A DNA stretch of 33,220 nucleotides from Microcaldota archaeon. GTDB taxonomy: Archaea > Micrarchaeota > Micrarchaeia > Anstonellales > Bilamarchaeaceae. A model generated the notes under the pieces. It saw only the letters and a list, made by a program, of their open reading frames with translations. It was not told the DNA's origin and searched no databases. The stretch covers positions 1 through 33,220 of the forward strand of contig JAKQHW010000016.1 in assembly GCA_029557835.1 (NCBI GenBank), in the 5' to 3' direction. Below are positions 15,211-23,261 of this stretch, one piece after another. Within the stretch, counting starts at the first letter, position 1. Each line of letters opens with the position of its first letter. A program made the translations under genes and the position numbers.

Positions 15211-15789
15211 TCATGCCTCCTTGAGGATTGCCTCCTTGGCGCTGCTGAAGTGGGATGTGAATTCCCTGGGCTTGAAGCCGTCCTTCAGGTAGCTGGAGAA
15301 CCTCCTCTTGTAATCGTCATCGCCAAGCGACTTGGCGTATTCCTCTATGTGGGAGCCGGTTATGCGGCCCTCGTCCACAAGCCCCTCGCCGTGGGGGCTC
15401 CCGAGCCCGGAATCCATCGCCCCCTTCTGGGCGGCGAACAGGAGCGAGCCTTTGACAGGGGGATAGAGCCCGGTGTCGAGCACGAACTCCTTCACGCCCT
15501 TTTTCTTCGCGAGCCTTCCGGCATACAGGCCGGTCAGGTATGCGGTGGGCAGGTTGGCGCGGGGGGCCCATTTGAACTTCCCGAGCGCGTTCGAGCTTAT
15601 GCCCGCTATCACCTTGTCGCCCGTGGGCGTGTACTCTACGAACTGGACCACCAGGGAGGTGCTGCCCTTGCGGACCACCATCCTGGGCAGGCCGCCCTTG
15701 ACGAGCGCCAGCCTCTTGGCGTAGTTCGTAACGTTTTCGCGCCTCCTCCTGAAAGGCGCCTCATATTTCGGACCTTTTGCTCTTGCCAT
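15211..15789 (-). CDS. rpl18: Ribosomal protein uL18
   Basis: uL18 binds 5S rRNA with uL5 in the central protuberance. From the ATG at 15789, preceded by GGGTGA, the 192 residues begin MARAKGPKYEAPFRRRRENV, and carry TDYxKRLAL-like TNYAKRLALVKGG and the FKWAPRANLPTAYLTGLYAG segment with LDTGLYPPVKGSLLFAAQKG. A GTG at 15798 would add three residues. Confidence 0.95.
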   Translation of the reverse strand: MARAKGPKYEAPFRRRRENVTNYAKRLALVKGGLPRMVVRKGSTSLVVQFVEYTPTGDKVIAGISSNALGKFKWAPRANLPTAYLTGLYAGRLAKKKGVKEFVLDTGLYPPVKGSLLFAAQKGAMDSGLGSPHGEGLVDEGRITGSHIEEYAKSLGDDDYKRRFSSYLKDGFKPREFTSHFSSAKEAILKEA

Positions 15790-15801
15790 CAGCTTCACCC
15801 A

Positions 15802-16230
15802 TCACTCCTTCGCCCTGAGCATCCTGTTCTCCACGAGGTATGCCCTCATCGCGGCCTTGCCCCTGAAGGCGCCGCCCTTTATCTTCATGTATATGGCGCG
15901 CTTGTGCCCTGCGGGCAGCTCCCCGCTCCCGAGCAGCTGCTCAAGGAACGCGCGCTGGGAGCGTATGCGCAGCATCCAGGCGGACTTGCCGCCGGTGCGG
16001 GCCTTCTTCTGCCCCTTCCTCCGCCCGCGGCCCTGCCTGGACCTCTCCTTGGACCTGTGGCCCGCCCTCAGCGGGATTGCGTATACCGTCCCGTCGTCTA
16101 TTAGGGCGCGCACGTCGGCGCGGGTGAGGGCCTCCTCCACCTTGCCAAGGTTGCCCTTGTCAAGCCTTACCCTGTTAAGGCCGACGCCGAGTATGTCCGC
16201 CGCGAGCCTCTTGACCGTGGTTGTGCTCAT
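15802..16230 (-). CDS. rpl19e: Ribosomal protein eL19
   Basis: eL19 takes part in an intersubunit bridge of archaeal and eukaryotic ribosomes. The 142 residues begin MSTTTVKRLAADILGVGLNR and have the basic hinge RSKERSRQGRGRRKGQKKAR and a long C-terminal helix. The ATG overlaps the eL32 stop in an ATGA. A longer open frame upstream overlaps eL32 and is not coding. Confidence 0.95.
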   Translation of the reverse strand: MSTTTVKRLAADILGVGLNRVRLDKGNLGKVEEALTRADVRALIDDGTVYAIPLRAGHRSKERSRQGRGRRKGQKKARTGGKSAWMLRIRSQRAFLEQLLGSGELPAGHKRAIYMKIKGGAFRGKAAMRAYLVENRMLRAKE

Positions 16231-16580
16231 GAGACCGACCTCCCTTTGGTCCTGACCTTCATCTCCTTGGCCTTTGCCTGGATGAGGAGCCTTTTCCTCT
16301 TCCCGACCGAAGAGGAGATTACAGCGATTTTGCCCTTCGCGGATTCGAGGTCCTCGGGCCTGTGCACCAAGAATTCTTCCAGCCCGGATGGGTGCCTTCC
16401 GCGGATTGAGGGGGGGTTGCCGTAGCCCACGCGCGGGCATGCGCCGTGCGACGCCTTCCTTATCCTTTTCTTGTTGTCTACGCCCTTGGGCTTCCTCCAT
16501 TTCCCGCTCACGCGCATCTTCCCGTGCTTGCCACGGTAGTTGGGCACGTTGAAATACGGATGCGTTTTCTTCTCAGCCAT
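16227..16580 (-). CDS. rpl32e: Ribosomal protein eL32
   Basis: This large-subunit protein reads MAEKKTHPYFNVPNYRGKHG, with the family core KWRKPKGVDNKKRIRK and GYGNPPSIRGRHPSGLEEFL, and ends in an Alba-like/helical region (VISSSVGKRKRLLIQAKA). With the start at 16580 it has 117 residues; in-frame GTG and ATG codons 6-9 nt further up overlap the uL6 stop and are less likely. Confidence 0.94.
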   Translation of the reverse strand: MAEKKTHPYFNVPNYRGKHGKMRVSGKWRKPKGVDNKKRIRKASHGACPRVGYGNPPSIRGRHPSGLEEFLVHRPEDLESAKGKIAVISSSVGKRKRLLIQAKAKEMKVRTKGRSVS

Positions 16581-16585
16581 AAACA

Positions 16586-17080
16586 TCACCCTACGTTGTA
16601 TATCCCGTCCTGGAACACCCTGCCGTCCTTGTCGCGTATGCGGGTCGCGGCGCGGATGTTCGCCGCGGTCTGGCCCACGGCCTCCTTGTCCGGGCCGGAA
16701 AGCTTAACGTCCTGGCCCTTGACATCTATCTTGACCTTCCCGATTATCTTCGCCTTGCGGGGCTTCTTCTCCCCGAGGAAGTTCTTTATGAGGAGCGTGT
16801 CGCCCTTGGTCTCGAGCGTGACCGGGAAGTGCGCGAAGCGGATGACCATCCTCCTCTCGAACCCCTTGAGCACGCCCTCGCACATTATGCTTGCGTGGGA
16901 TGCGGCGGTCCCCTCTACCGCGCGGTCCGGGGAGGACACCCTGAGCACCTTCCCCTCGAGGGAAAGGCTGAGCGGCGCGCCCCTGAACTCGCGCACCACC
17001 TCCCCCATCCTGCCCTTCGCCCTGAGCACGTTGGAGGAGACGGTGAATTCGACCCCTTCCGGTATCTTTACCTCTATCAT
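16586..17080 (-). CDS. rpl6: Ribosomal protein uL6
   Basis: uL6 lies near the sarcin-ricin loop and the factor-binding site. The 164 residues have two repeated L6 domains; the second carries ANIRAATRIRDKDGRVFQDGIY (near 141-162), ending in the usual GIY. The start ATG at 17080 follows an AGGTG 7 nt away; a GTG at 17089 would add three residues. Confidence 0.95.
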   Translation of the reverse strand: MIEVKIPEGVEFTVSSNVLRAKGRMGEVVREFRGAPLSLSLEGKVLRVSSPDRAVEGTAASHASIMCEGVLKGFERRMVIRFAHFPVTLETKGDTLLIKNFLGEKKPRKAKIIGKVKIDVKGQDVKLSGPDKEAVGQTAANIRAATRIRDKDGRVFQDGIYNVG

Positions 17081-17089
17081 CTCAAACAC

Positions 17090-17476
17090 CTAATACACGA
17101 ATGCGATGAGCCTGCCGCCCATCTGCTTCTCATGCGCCTCGGAGTTGGTCATTATCCCCTTTGGCGTGGAGACGACCAAAAGGCCTACTCCAACCCCGGG
17201 TATGAACCTCTCCTCCATCCTGGCCCATTCGCTCTTCTTGACCGGGAACCTGGGCTTTATCACGCCGCAGTCGTTTATGGTCCCCGAAAGGAGCACTTCA
17301 AAGAAGCCGCCCCTCCCGTCGTCAACGTAGTCGTATGATGCCACGTATCCCTTCTCCTTGAGTATTCGGAAGACCTCGCCAACGATTTTGGATGCCCTAA
17401 CTTCGCACCTTTTCTCCCCCTTTATCTCGTGGGTTTTTATCGTGTTGAGCGCGTCCGCCAAAAGGTCAATTGCCAT
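17090..17476 (-). CDS. rps8: Ribosomal protein uS8
   Basis: uS8 binds helix 21 of 16S rRNA in the platform. The 128 residues begin MAIDLLADALNTIKTHEIKG and end with the conserved LLVVSTPKGIMTNSEAHEKQ...GGRLIAFVY. Three start codons stand in a row (GTG, ATG, ATG); the last, at 17476, is best spaced from GAGGTG. Confidence 0.95.
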   Translation of the reverse strand: MAIDLLADALNTIKTHEIKGEKRCEVRASKIVGEVFRILKEKGYVASYDYVDDGRGGFFEVLLSGTINDCGVIKPRFPVKKSEWARMEERFIPGVGVGLLVVSTPKGIMTNSEAHEKQMGGRLIAFVY

Positions 17477-17485
17477 CATCACACC

Positions 17486-17641
17486 TCAGTATTTCCTGAA
17501 TCCGATGGATTCTCCGGCTTCCCGGAAGCACCTTCTGCATATGCAGAGCCCGTATTTCCTTATCAGGCCGCGGGACGAACCGCACAGCCTGCACTTCCGC
17601 TTCCCTTTCCCCTTGAACCTCTCATCAGCAGGAACAGCCAT
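17486..17641 (-). CDS. rps14: Ribosomal protein uS14, zinc-binding form
   Basis: The 51-residue product starts [21 protein letters not shown]17/C20 and C35/C38 form the C+ zinc ribbon of archaeal and many bacterial uS14 proteins; C33 is an extra cysteine. It ends in GFRKY, the family's usual C-terminus. The gene lies between uL5 and uS8, its conserved place, and is easily lost to a length cut-off. Confidence 0.94.
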   Translation of the reverse strand: MAVPADERFKGKGKRKCRLCGSSRGLIRKYGLCICRRCFREAGESIGFRKY

Positions 17642-17645
17642 CTAA

Positions 17646-18158
17646 TCACTCAACCTTTATGCCGAGCTCGGACTTTGCGAACTCTATTCCCTCCTCTTTG
17701 GAGACAATGTGGCTTTTGCCAACAACGGAGCGCTTCACGCGCCTCTCGCATATGCGCTTGCCGCGCCTCTTGAGCGTGACGCAGACATCCATCCCCATCA
17801 TCCCCAGCTTCGGGTCGTACTTCGCCCCCGGGAAGTCGATGTATTCGTGGATGCCGAAGGCGAAATTGCCCCTCTCGTCGAAATTCCTCGCCTGGAGCGT
17901 CCTCTTCTTGGCGGTTAGCGCCTTGTCAAGGAAGTCGCGCGCACCCTTGCCGCGGAGGGTTGTCTTCACCCCTATCTCGAGGCCCACCCTGAGCTTGAAG
18001 GTCGGGTTCCTCTTCTTGGCGCGGGTGAGGACCACCTTTGCGCCGGTGAGCTTGCCGAGGAGCTCCTTTGCGTTGTCCAGGCGGTCGCCGCTCGCGCCTA
18101 TGCCTATGTTGGCGGTGACCTTGTCTATCGCTATGCCGAGCATCGGGTTGGTTTCCAT
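17646..18158 (-). CDS. rpl5: Ribosomal protein uL5
   Basis: uL5 binds 5S rRNA and contacts the P-site tRNA from the central protuberance. The 170 residues contain IDKVTANIGIGASGDRLDNA, the GVKTTLRGKGARDFLDKAL segment, and FGIHEYIDFPGAKYDPKLGM. The ATG at 18158 overlaps the eS4 stop by 1 nt; an in-frame ATG five codons on is an alternative. Confidence 0.95.
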   Translation of the reverse strand: METNPMLGIAIDKVTANIGIGASGDRLDNAKELLGKLTGAKVVLTRAKKRNPTFKLRVGLEIGVKTTLRGKGARDFLDKALTAKKRTLQARNFDERGNFAFGIHEYIDFPGAKYDPKLGMMGMDVCVTLKRRGKRICERRVKRSVVGKSHIVSKEEGIEFAKSELGIKVE

Positions 18159-18853
18159 CAGGCATCACCTATTATGAAGAGGTAGTCCAGCAGCGTGCGG
18201 ACCTCGCCTTCCGGCGTCTTCACCATCACCTCGGTGGGCCTGCCTTCCTTCCCCTCGAAGAACTTCTCTATCTTTGCCTCCTTGCCGGCGTGCTTGCCGC
18301 TCACAACCAGGCATTTCGCGCCCACGCCCCTCTTGAGGAGCTTCTCTATCTTCCCGTCCTTGAACGAGAAGATTGCGGAGTCGCCTATCTTCATGTGGTT
18401 GTCCCCGGGGAGGCTCCTCCCGTCGTGGAAGCGTATGCTCTGCCTGCCGCCGGCGACGGTGCGCTTGCCTACGACCTTCAGGAACTTGTGGCCAGCCTCC
18501 TTCTCGTCTATCTTCCTGGGCTGGAGCTTGCCGCGGGAGACGGTGATCTGGTAGTGGAGCTTGGCGTCCGGTATGGAGACCACGTCCATGAGCCCGACCG
18601 GGTAGGACGGCTCGGTGCGCGCCTTCCCGTCCACGAGCACGCGCCTTGCGTTGAGTATCTTCTTCACCTCGAAAAGCGTGTCGGCCAGCCCGAGCACGTC
18701 GCGGATGAGCACGGAGAGCGGTATCGCCATCTTAGTGCTGTGGGGGCCGGGCTTCGCCCTGGCCATCCACGTGTGTGCCTTCTTGTCGTGTATGGGCACC
18801 GCCTTCGGCGCCGCAATCCTCTTCATGTGGTTGCCTCTTCCCCTCTTTGCCAT
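18158..18853 (-). CDS. rps4e: Ribosomal protein eS4
   Basis: This 231-residue small-subunit protein has an N-terminal RGNHMKRIAAPKAVPIHDKK, an S4-like domain (residues about 45-100, with LNARRVLVDGKARTEPSYPVG), and a C-terminal KOW region (GAKCLVVSGKHAGKEAKI near 182-199). It is specific to archaea and eukaryotes. The start at 18853 is 1 nt after the uL24 stop. Confidence 0.95.
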   Translation of the reverse strand: MAKRGRGNHMKRIAAPKAVPIHDKKAHTWMARAKPGPHSTKMAIPLSVLIRDVLGLADTLFEVKKILNARRVLVDGKARTEPSYPVGLMDVVSIPDAKLHYQITVSRGKLQPRKIDEKEAGHKFLKVVGKRTVAGGRQSIRFHDGRSLPGDNHMKIGDSAIFSFKDGKIEKLLKRGVGAKCLVVSGKHAGKEAKIEKFFEGKEGRPTEVMVKTPEGEVRTLLDYLFIIGDA

Positions 18854-18854
18854 T

Positions 18855-19202
18855 TCAAGCACCCTTCAAAATCCCCTTCCTGGACGGGGTGTCCTTCATA
18901 TCCGTGAGCACCAGGTTGGACGGCTCGAACGGGAGCAGGGATTCCACCCCGCGCCTGTTCCTCTGCGAGACGCCCTCGAGGTACACCTTTCCCTTGGCCA
19001 TGCTGACGCGCGCGACCTTCGCGGACTTCCCCCTGCTGTCCCCGCGCATCACCTTAACCGTGTCCCCCTTGTTCACAAGCAGGGAGCGCATCTTCACGCC
19101 CGCCTTCGCCCTGAGCTCCTTGGAAATGTGCACGTGCATCCTCGCCTTCCTGGAGTGGATGTCCCCGCAGAAGGCGTTTTTCCTTTCAGTCCTCTTTTTC
19201 AT
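18855..19202 (-). CDS. rpl24: Ribosomal protein uL24
   Basis: uL24 starts large-subunit assembly and lies by the exit tunnel. The 115 residues have a KOW motif (VNKGDTVKVMRGDSRGKSAK, near 46-65) and the archaeal N-terminal MHVHISKELRAK. I chose the second ATG (19202, MKKRTERK), which is better spaced from GGGGGA than the ATG at 19208. Confidence 0.94.
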   Translation of the reverse strand: MKKRTERKNAFCGDIHSRKARMHVHISKELRAKAGVKMRSLLVNKGDTVKVMRGDSRGKSAKVARVSMAKGKVYLEGVSQRNRRGVESLLPFEPSNLVLTDMKDTPSRKGILKGA

Positions 19203-19212
19203 AAGCATCCCC

Positions 19213-19611
19213 CTATATCACGCCGGGCGAAATGGCCGCGACCTTCGGGTACCTCTCCGCCACTTCCTTCGCCACCACGCCCTTTATCTCGGTCCCGACC
19301 GGGAGCCCGTCCTCGGTTATAAGCACCGCGGCGTTGTCCTCGAACGAGATGCGCAGCCCGTTGGGCCTGCGGAACTCCTTCTTCTGGCGGATGACTATCG
19401 CCCGCACTATCTTCTTCACCATGTCCGGGTTGCCCTTCTTCACGGAGGCGATTATGAGGTTGCCCACGCCTGCGCTCGGCACCCTCTTGCGGGTGGTGTT
19501 GTTGCGCAGGACGCCGATTATCTGTATCTCCCTTGCGCCGCTGTTGTCGTGGCAGAGCAGGCGCGTGCCGACCAGGAGCCCCTTTGTCACATGCGAACCG
19601 AGCGATTTCAT
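19213..19611 (-). CDS. rpl14: Ribosomal protein uL14
   Basis: uL14 forms intersubunit bridges and is the docking site of aIF6. The 132 residues have LLCHDNSGAREIQIIGVLRN, a GVGNLIIASVKKGNPDMVKK core and the IVIRQKKEFRRPNGLRISFE segment with EDNAAVLI. The ATG overlaps the uS17 stop by 4 nt. Confidence 0.96.
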   Translation of the reverse strand: MKSLGSHVTKGLLVGTRLLCHDNSGAREIQIIGVLRNNTTRKRVPSAGVGNLIIASVKKGNPDMVKKIVRAIVIRQKKEFRRPNGLRISFEDNAAVLITEDGLPVGTEIKGVVAKEVAERYPKVAAISPGVI

Positions 19612-19910
19612 TGCTCCTCACCCTTGGACACTACCTCGAGCACCGTCCAGGACTTTGTCCTGCTTATCTTGCGTGTCTCGCCTATGCGGACGGTGTCGCC
19701 CTTCCTGGCGCCGATGCACTCCGGGTTATGCGCGGGTATGCGGGAGTTGCTCCTTGCGAACCTCTTGTACTTGGAGACCTGCTTGGAAACCTCCCTCTCG
19801 ACAACCACGGTGTGCTTCCCCTTGTCGCTGACGACCTTCCCGGTGAGGCGGGTGCCCCGCACGGAAATGCCGCCATGAACATAACAGTTCTTGTCATTGC
19901 ATTCTGTCAA
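19608..19910 (-). CDS. rps17: Ribosomal protein uS17, probable TTG start
   Basis: uS17 is a primary 16S rRNA binder at the bottom of the body. The OB-fold core includes CNDKNCYVHGGISVRGTRLTG, written here only to residue 23 or so, and SRIPAHNPECIGARKGDTVR near 57-76. There is no ATG in frame ahead of the core. The start is TTG at 19910 (100 residues), well spaced from GGTGAT, or a GTG at 19919 lying within that Shine-Dalgarno sequence. The RNase P p29 gene that often precedes uS17 in archaea is not here. Confidence 0.93.
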   Translation of the reverse strand: MTECNDKNCYVHGGISVRGTRLTGKVVSDKGKHTVVVEREVSKQVSKYKRFARSNSRIPAHNPECIGARKGDTVRIGETRKISRTKSWTVLEVVSKGEEQ

Positions 19911-19928
19911 ACCAATCACCTGTGAACG

Positions 19929-20234
19929 TCATTCCACCTGTATGCTCTCCGCGGAATACCCCATCTTCACCAGGATGTTCCGCATCTTCTTCTTGTGGTC
20001 CCCCTGAAGGACTATCTGGCCGTCCTTCGCGGTCCCTCCGCACGCAAGCGCCTGCTTCAGGCCCTTTGCGGCGTCGTCCATGTTCTTCCGGTCTATGCCC
20101 TCCACGATGGTCACGAGCTTCTTGAACTTCGCCTTGACGGTGTAGACCCTTATCTTGGTCGCCTCCTCCTTGTCGAGTATCTCGCACACGCAGAGGTCCT
20201 TTATCATCCCGCATTTCTTGCATAGCTCAGCCAA
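19929..20234 (-). CDS. Translation initiation factor aIF1 (SUI1 family), TTG start
   Basis: The 101-residue product has an N-terminal zinc-ribbon-like segment with C5, C8, C15 and C17 (ELCKKCG ... LCVCE), then the SUI1 fold (about 28-101) with KLVTIVEGIDRKNMDDAAKG and GDHKKKMRNILVKMGYSAES. aIF1 checks start-codon pairing on the small subunit. The only reasonable start is TTG at 20234, just after GGTGA, because the first Cys pair lies at residues 5-8. It is located between uL29 and uS17, a known place for SUI1 genes in archaea. Confidence 0.92.
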   Translation of the reverse strand: MAELCKKCGMIKDLCVCEILDKEEATKIRVYTVKAKFKKLVTIVEGIDRKNMDDAAKGLKQALACGGTAKDGQIVLQGDHKKKMRNILVKMGYSAESIQVE

Positions 20235-20235
20235 A

Positions 20236-20451
20236 TCATTTCACCTTTTTTCCATCGCCCTTCGCGGGCTTCTCCGCGGCAGGCCCCTTCTCGTTTAGGA
20301 TGGTGAGCACGCGCGCGATCGCCCTGCGGAGGTTCACCTTCTTCTTGGGGTTCTCCCCCACCTCGAGCATCTCGCGCCTGTACGCATCCAGCTTCTTGGA
20401 AAGCTCATCCCCGGAAAGCGACCTGAGGTCCCTGATCTTCGCGACCGCCAT
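20236..20451 (-). CDS. rpl29: Ribosomal protein uL29
   Basis: uL29 is a two-helix protein at the tunnel exit where signal recognition particle and translocon dock. The 71 residues read MAVAKIRDLRSLSGDELSKK, then a second helix with RRAIARVLTILNEK and a 16-residue Lys/Pro/Ala tail. The ATG at 20451 overlaps the uS3 stop by 1 nt. Confidence 0.94.
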   Translation of the reverse strand: MAVAKIRDLRSLSGDELSKKLDAYRREMLEVGENPKKKVNLRRAIARVLTILNEKGPAAEKPAKGDGKKVK

Positions 20452-21089
20452 CACCTACCACCCTCTCCCTTCGCGAGCACCTTGGGGAGCACTATCTCCT
20501 TGGGCGCGCCCTTGTCCGGGAAGACCGTGCCTGGGGGCGCTATCCTGACCAGCACCCCGATTATCCCGGATTTTGTGTTCGCGGCTATGTGGGATTCCCT
20601 CACAAGCCTTGCCGGCTCCCCTGCCTTGGGGATGTAGCCGACCGAGACGCGGAGGGATTTCGCCCTCGCGCCCTTCGCGCCGATTTTGCCGGACGCGACC
20701 ACTTCGGCGCCTACCGCGCCGTTGCGCATGATGTCCTTTATGAGGAAGTGGAGGACCGAACGGACCTTCTTCCCGGTCTCGATGTATTTGCAGGCCTTCT
20801 TCGCGACCAGGCTCGGCTCCAGGTTCGGGTTCCTGGACTCCACCACGCTTATCTGGGGGTTCTCTATCCCGAACTTGGTGCGGAGTGTCTCCGTGAGCGC
20901 GTTTATCGTCTTCCCCTTCTTCCCTATCACGCGGCCAGGGTTGAGCACCTCTATCGCTATCCTGGTCACCATGGGCGTGCGCTGGATGTCGATGTTGGCG
21001 ACTCCGGCCTTGTCGAGCTCCTTCTCGAGGAACTTCATCACCCGGTACTTCTCTATCGGCGAATCAATGAATTTCTTCTCTATTGCCAT
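20451..21089 (-). CDS. rps3: Ribosomal protein uS3
   Basis: uS3 lines the mRNA entry tunnel and helps unwind mRNA. The 212 residues have a KH domain (about 15-85; VLNPGRVIGKKGKTINALTE carries the GxxG loop) and the C-terminal S3 domain with MRNGAVGAEVVASGKIGAKGAR near 120-141. It is 4 nt downstream of uL22. Confidence 0.96.
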   Translation of the reverse strand: MAIEKKFIDSPIEKYRVMKFLEKELDKAGVANIDIQRTPMVTRIAIEVLNPGRVIGKKGKTINALTETLRTKFGIENPQISVVESRNPNLEPSLVAKKACKYIETGKKVRSVLHFLIKDIMRNGAVGAEVVASGKIGAKGARAKSLRVSVGYIPKAGEPARLVRESHIAANTKSGIIGVLVRIAPPGTVFPDKGAPKEIVLPKVLAKGEGGR

Positions 21090-21093
21090 CCAA

Positions 21094-21837
21094 TCACTTC
21101 CCTTTCTGAACGGGCTTCCTTCCGGGAAGGGGCTCCTTCTGCTCCTTCACCTTCTGCTCCGCCTTCTGCTCACGCGCAGTGGCCAGCTTGTCCTCGTCGG
21201 CCTTCATCCCCGCCTTCACCGCCTTGCCCTTCTCCCCGGAGGGTGCGGGCTTTTCGGCCTTCGCCCCCTCCCCGGGCGCCTCCTTTTCCGGCTTCGCCCC
21301 CACCTGGGTTTCCGCGGGCTTTTGGGTTGGCTCTGGCTTCTGCTCGGGCTTCGGTTCCGCCTTCTGCCTCGGCTTCTCGGGCCTCTTGGCGCCCTCCTTC
21401 TCCTTCAAAACTATCTCAACGCGCGCGGTTATGAGGCCGGAGTAGTTGCGCCTCCCCTTCGAGGAGAGCCTCCCGTGCTCCATCTTCTTGTTTGCGGCCG
21501 CGTGCATGACTATAAGCTCCTCGCTGAGGCCCTTTGCCTGCGCGTTTGCTATCGCGCTCTTCAGCGCCTTGAGGACTATCTTCGCGGACTTCTTGGGGTA
21601 CCTCCCCTTCCTGCCGCCCAGCTCGCGCCTGTGGCCGAGACGCTTGTTGTTGCTGCGGTAGAGGATGGGCATGGAGCCGTCCGCCGCCTCCTCGAGGATG
21701 CGGAGCGCCGCGCCAACGGGCTTCCTGCGGATGTTGCCGCAGACCTCCACCAGGTCCTTCACCGAGGCGTCCACCCCCTCGACGCGCGAGCGGGCGAAGT
21801 CCCCTTCCTTCCCCTTCTCTATGATGCATGAATACAT
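21094..21837 (-). CDS. rpl22: Ribosomal protein uL22 with long Lys/Pro/Ala/Glu-rich tail
   Basis: uL22 spans the large subunit and lines the exit tunnel. The core is residues 1-150, with AKSxR-type FARSRVEGVDASVKDLVEVC, LYRSNNKRLGHRRELGGRKG, and the tunnel hairpin region RYPKKSAK. The following 97 residues (PEKPRQKAEPKPEQKPEPTQ and on) are a low-complexity, highly charged tail not found in a usual uL22 of about 150 residues. As uL22's C-terminus lies near the surface, the tail probably projects from the ribosome. Confidence 0.94.
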   Translation of the reverse strand: MYSCIIEKGKEGDFARSRVEGVDASVKDLVEVCGNIRRKPVGAALRILEEAADGSMPILYRSNNKRLGHRRELGGRKGRYPKKSAKIVLKALKSAIANAQAKGLSEELIVMHAAANKKMEHGRLSSKGRRNYSGLITARVEIVLKEKEGAKRPEKPRQKAEPKPEQKPEPTQKPAETQVGAKPEKEAPGEGAKAEKPAPSGEKGKAVKAGMKADEDKLATAREQKAEQKVKEQKEPLPGRKPVQKGK

Positions 21838-21846
21838 TCCATTACC

Positions 21847-22248
21847 TCACTTGAGCGGGACGAACTTGCTTCCCCTCGTGGCGCCCACGCCGGGGCCGGA
21901 GTGCAGCACCCTGTATGTGCTGTGGGAAAGCTCGCCTAGCCTCTTGCCGAGGGCATTCAGGGTTATCTGGACCTGCTTGTATTCCTTGCCGTTGTGGATG
22001 GCGAAGCGCAGGCCGAGCCATTCGGGGAGGATGACCGCGTCCCTGACCTGTGTCTTTATCGGCTTGTCCAGCTTGCCCTCCTTCTTGAGCTTCCTCACCT
22101 TGTCGATGAGTTTCTTGTAGGCCGGGTTCTGGTTCGCCCTCCTCACGGTCCTCCTTTCCCTGGACGTGAGGAGCGGGAGGAATTCCTCCACGGACATCCC
22201 CTTCATCTGCTCTTCCTCGTATCCCCTGAATATTTCCTTTCGTGCCAT
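21847..22248 (-). CDS. rps19: Ribosomal protein uS19
   Basis: uS19 works with uS13 in the small-subunit head. The 133 residues have the archaeal N-terminus (FRGYEEEQMKGMSVEEFLPL), then VRDAVILPEWLGLRFAIHNG and the conserved KEYKQVQITLNALGKRLGEL with the C-terminal HSGPGVGATRGSKFVPLK. It starts 2 nt after uL2. Confidence 0.96.
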   Translation of the reverse strand: MARKEIFRGYEEEQMKGMSVEEFLPLLTSRERRTVRRANQNPAYKKLIDKVRKLKKEGKLDKPIKTQVRDAVILPEWLGLRFAIHNGKEYKQVQITLNALGKRLGELSHSTYRVLHSGPGVGATRGSKFVPLK

Positions 22249-22250
22249 GA

Positions 22251-23003
22251 CTATTCACCTGCCTTCCCGACGGCCTTCTTGGATTTCTTCCTCCCGGTAC
22301 CCCTGGCGGCTATGTGGCCGACCTTGCTGCCGGGCGGGGCGCCCCTGGAAACCGTGGTGGGCTTCCCCTCGTGGTGCTGCTTTCCGCCGTGCGGGTGGTT
22401 GTAGACTGACTGGTGGACCCCCCTTGGCACCGGCCAAAGGCGGTTCTGCGCCTTCATCTTGTAATAGTTGGTGCCTGCCTTGAGCATGGGCCTCTCGGTG
22501 CGGCCGCCTCCGCAGACAACGCCTATCTGCGCGCGGTTGTCCGAGGATACGGTTATCACCTTCTTGCTCGGGAGCTTGACGTATGCCTTGGGCCCCTCCT
22601 TGGAAACAAGGATCGCATAGGAGCCTGGGGCGCGGACCAGCTTCCCCCCGTCGCCCGGGGTGAGCTCTAGGTTGAATATGAACGCGCCGTCCGGTATCCG
22701 GTAAAGCGGGAGGACGTTCCCGGTGGAGATGGACGCCTGCGCGCCCTGTTCCAGCGTGTCGCCGAGGCAGACGCCCTCTGAGGCGAGCAGGTGCTTCTCC
22801 TCGCCGTTGTCGTATCTTACCTTCATCAGGAGCGCGCCCCTTGCCGGGTCGTCGACGAAACTGAGGACCTGCCCCTTGAGCACGCCCGCCTTTTCCGCGT
22901 CGTCATAGTCGCGGTACTGCAGGTGCACCTTGTACCTCATCTTCGGGGTGAGATACCGGGGGGATCCTTTCCCCCTTTTCTGGCTTTTGAGCATTTTTCC
23001 CAT
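22251..23003 (-). CDS. rpl2: Ribosomal protein uL2
   Basis: uL2 is needed for subunit joining and peptidyl-transferase assembly. The 250 residues hold an OB fold and an SH3-like domain, and end with the conserved NHPHGGKQHHEGKPTTVSRG and APPGSKVGHIAARGTGRKKS blocks. The His in HPHGG is the family's functional site near the peptidyl-transferase centre. Confidence 0.96.
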   Translation of the reverse strand: MGKMLKSQKRGKGSPRYLTPKMRYKVHLQYRDYDDAEKAGVLKGQVLSFVDDPARGALLMKVRYDNGEEKHLLASEGVCLGDTLEQGAQASISTGNVLPLYRIPDGAFIFNLELTPGDGGKLVRAPGSYAILVSKEGPKAYVKLPSKKVITVSSDNRAQIGVVCGGGRTERPMLKAGTNYYKMKAQNRLWPVPRGVHQSVYNHPHGGKQHHEGKPTTVSRGAPPGSKVGHIAARGTGRKKSKKAVGKAGE

Positions 23004-23012
23004 CTAAAACAC

Positions 23013-23261
23013 CTACACCATCTTGAGCTTGGAGGATATGTCCTCCGCCTTGGAGCCATCCGCGAGCTTCACGACCGCGCGCTTGCCGCCGCCGAGCGTG
23101 TTGAGCATGCGCACCGAGGCGACCTTCACCCCGAAAACCTTCTCCACCTCGTCCCTCACCTGGGGCTTGGTTGCGCTGTTCTCGACGCGGAAGGTTATCG
23201 TGTTCTCGAATTCAATCTTCCCTATTGCCTTTTCCGTCTTTACCGGGGCGATGAGCACCAT
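23013..23261 (-). CDS. rpl23: Ribosomal protein uL23
   Basis: uL23 is at the tunnel exit and binds signal recognition particle and chaperones. The 82 residues fit the compact archaeal form without a long N-terminal extension: TEKAIGKIEFENTITFRVEN, then EVEKVFGVKVASVRMLNT. The stop codon of uL4 immediately precedes its ATG. Confidence 0.95.
   Translation of the reverse strand: MVLIAPVKTEKAIGKIEFENTITFRVENSATKPQVRDEVEKVFGVKVASVRMLNTLGGGKRAVVKLADGSKAEDISSKLKMV

Noticed and set aside
14248-16104. A 618-codon open frame on the plus strand opposite uS5 and uL18
   Set aside because: It is antisense to well-conserved ribosomal genes; long shadow frames are expected in G+C-rich coding DNA with strong codon bias.
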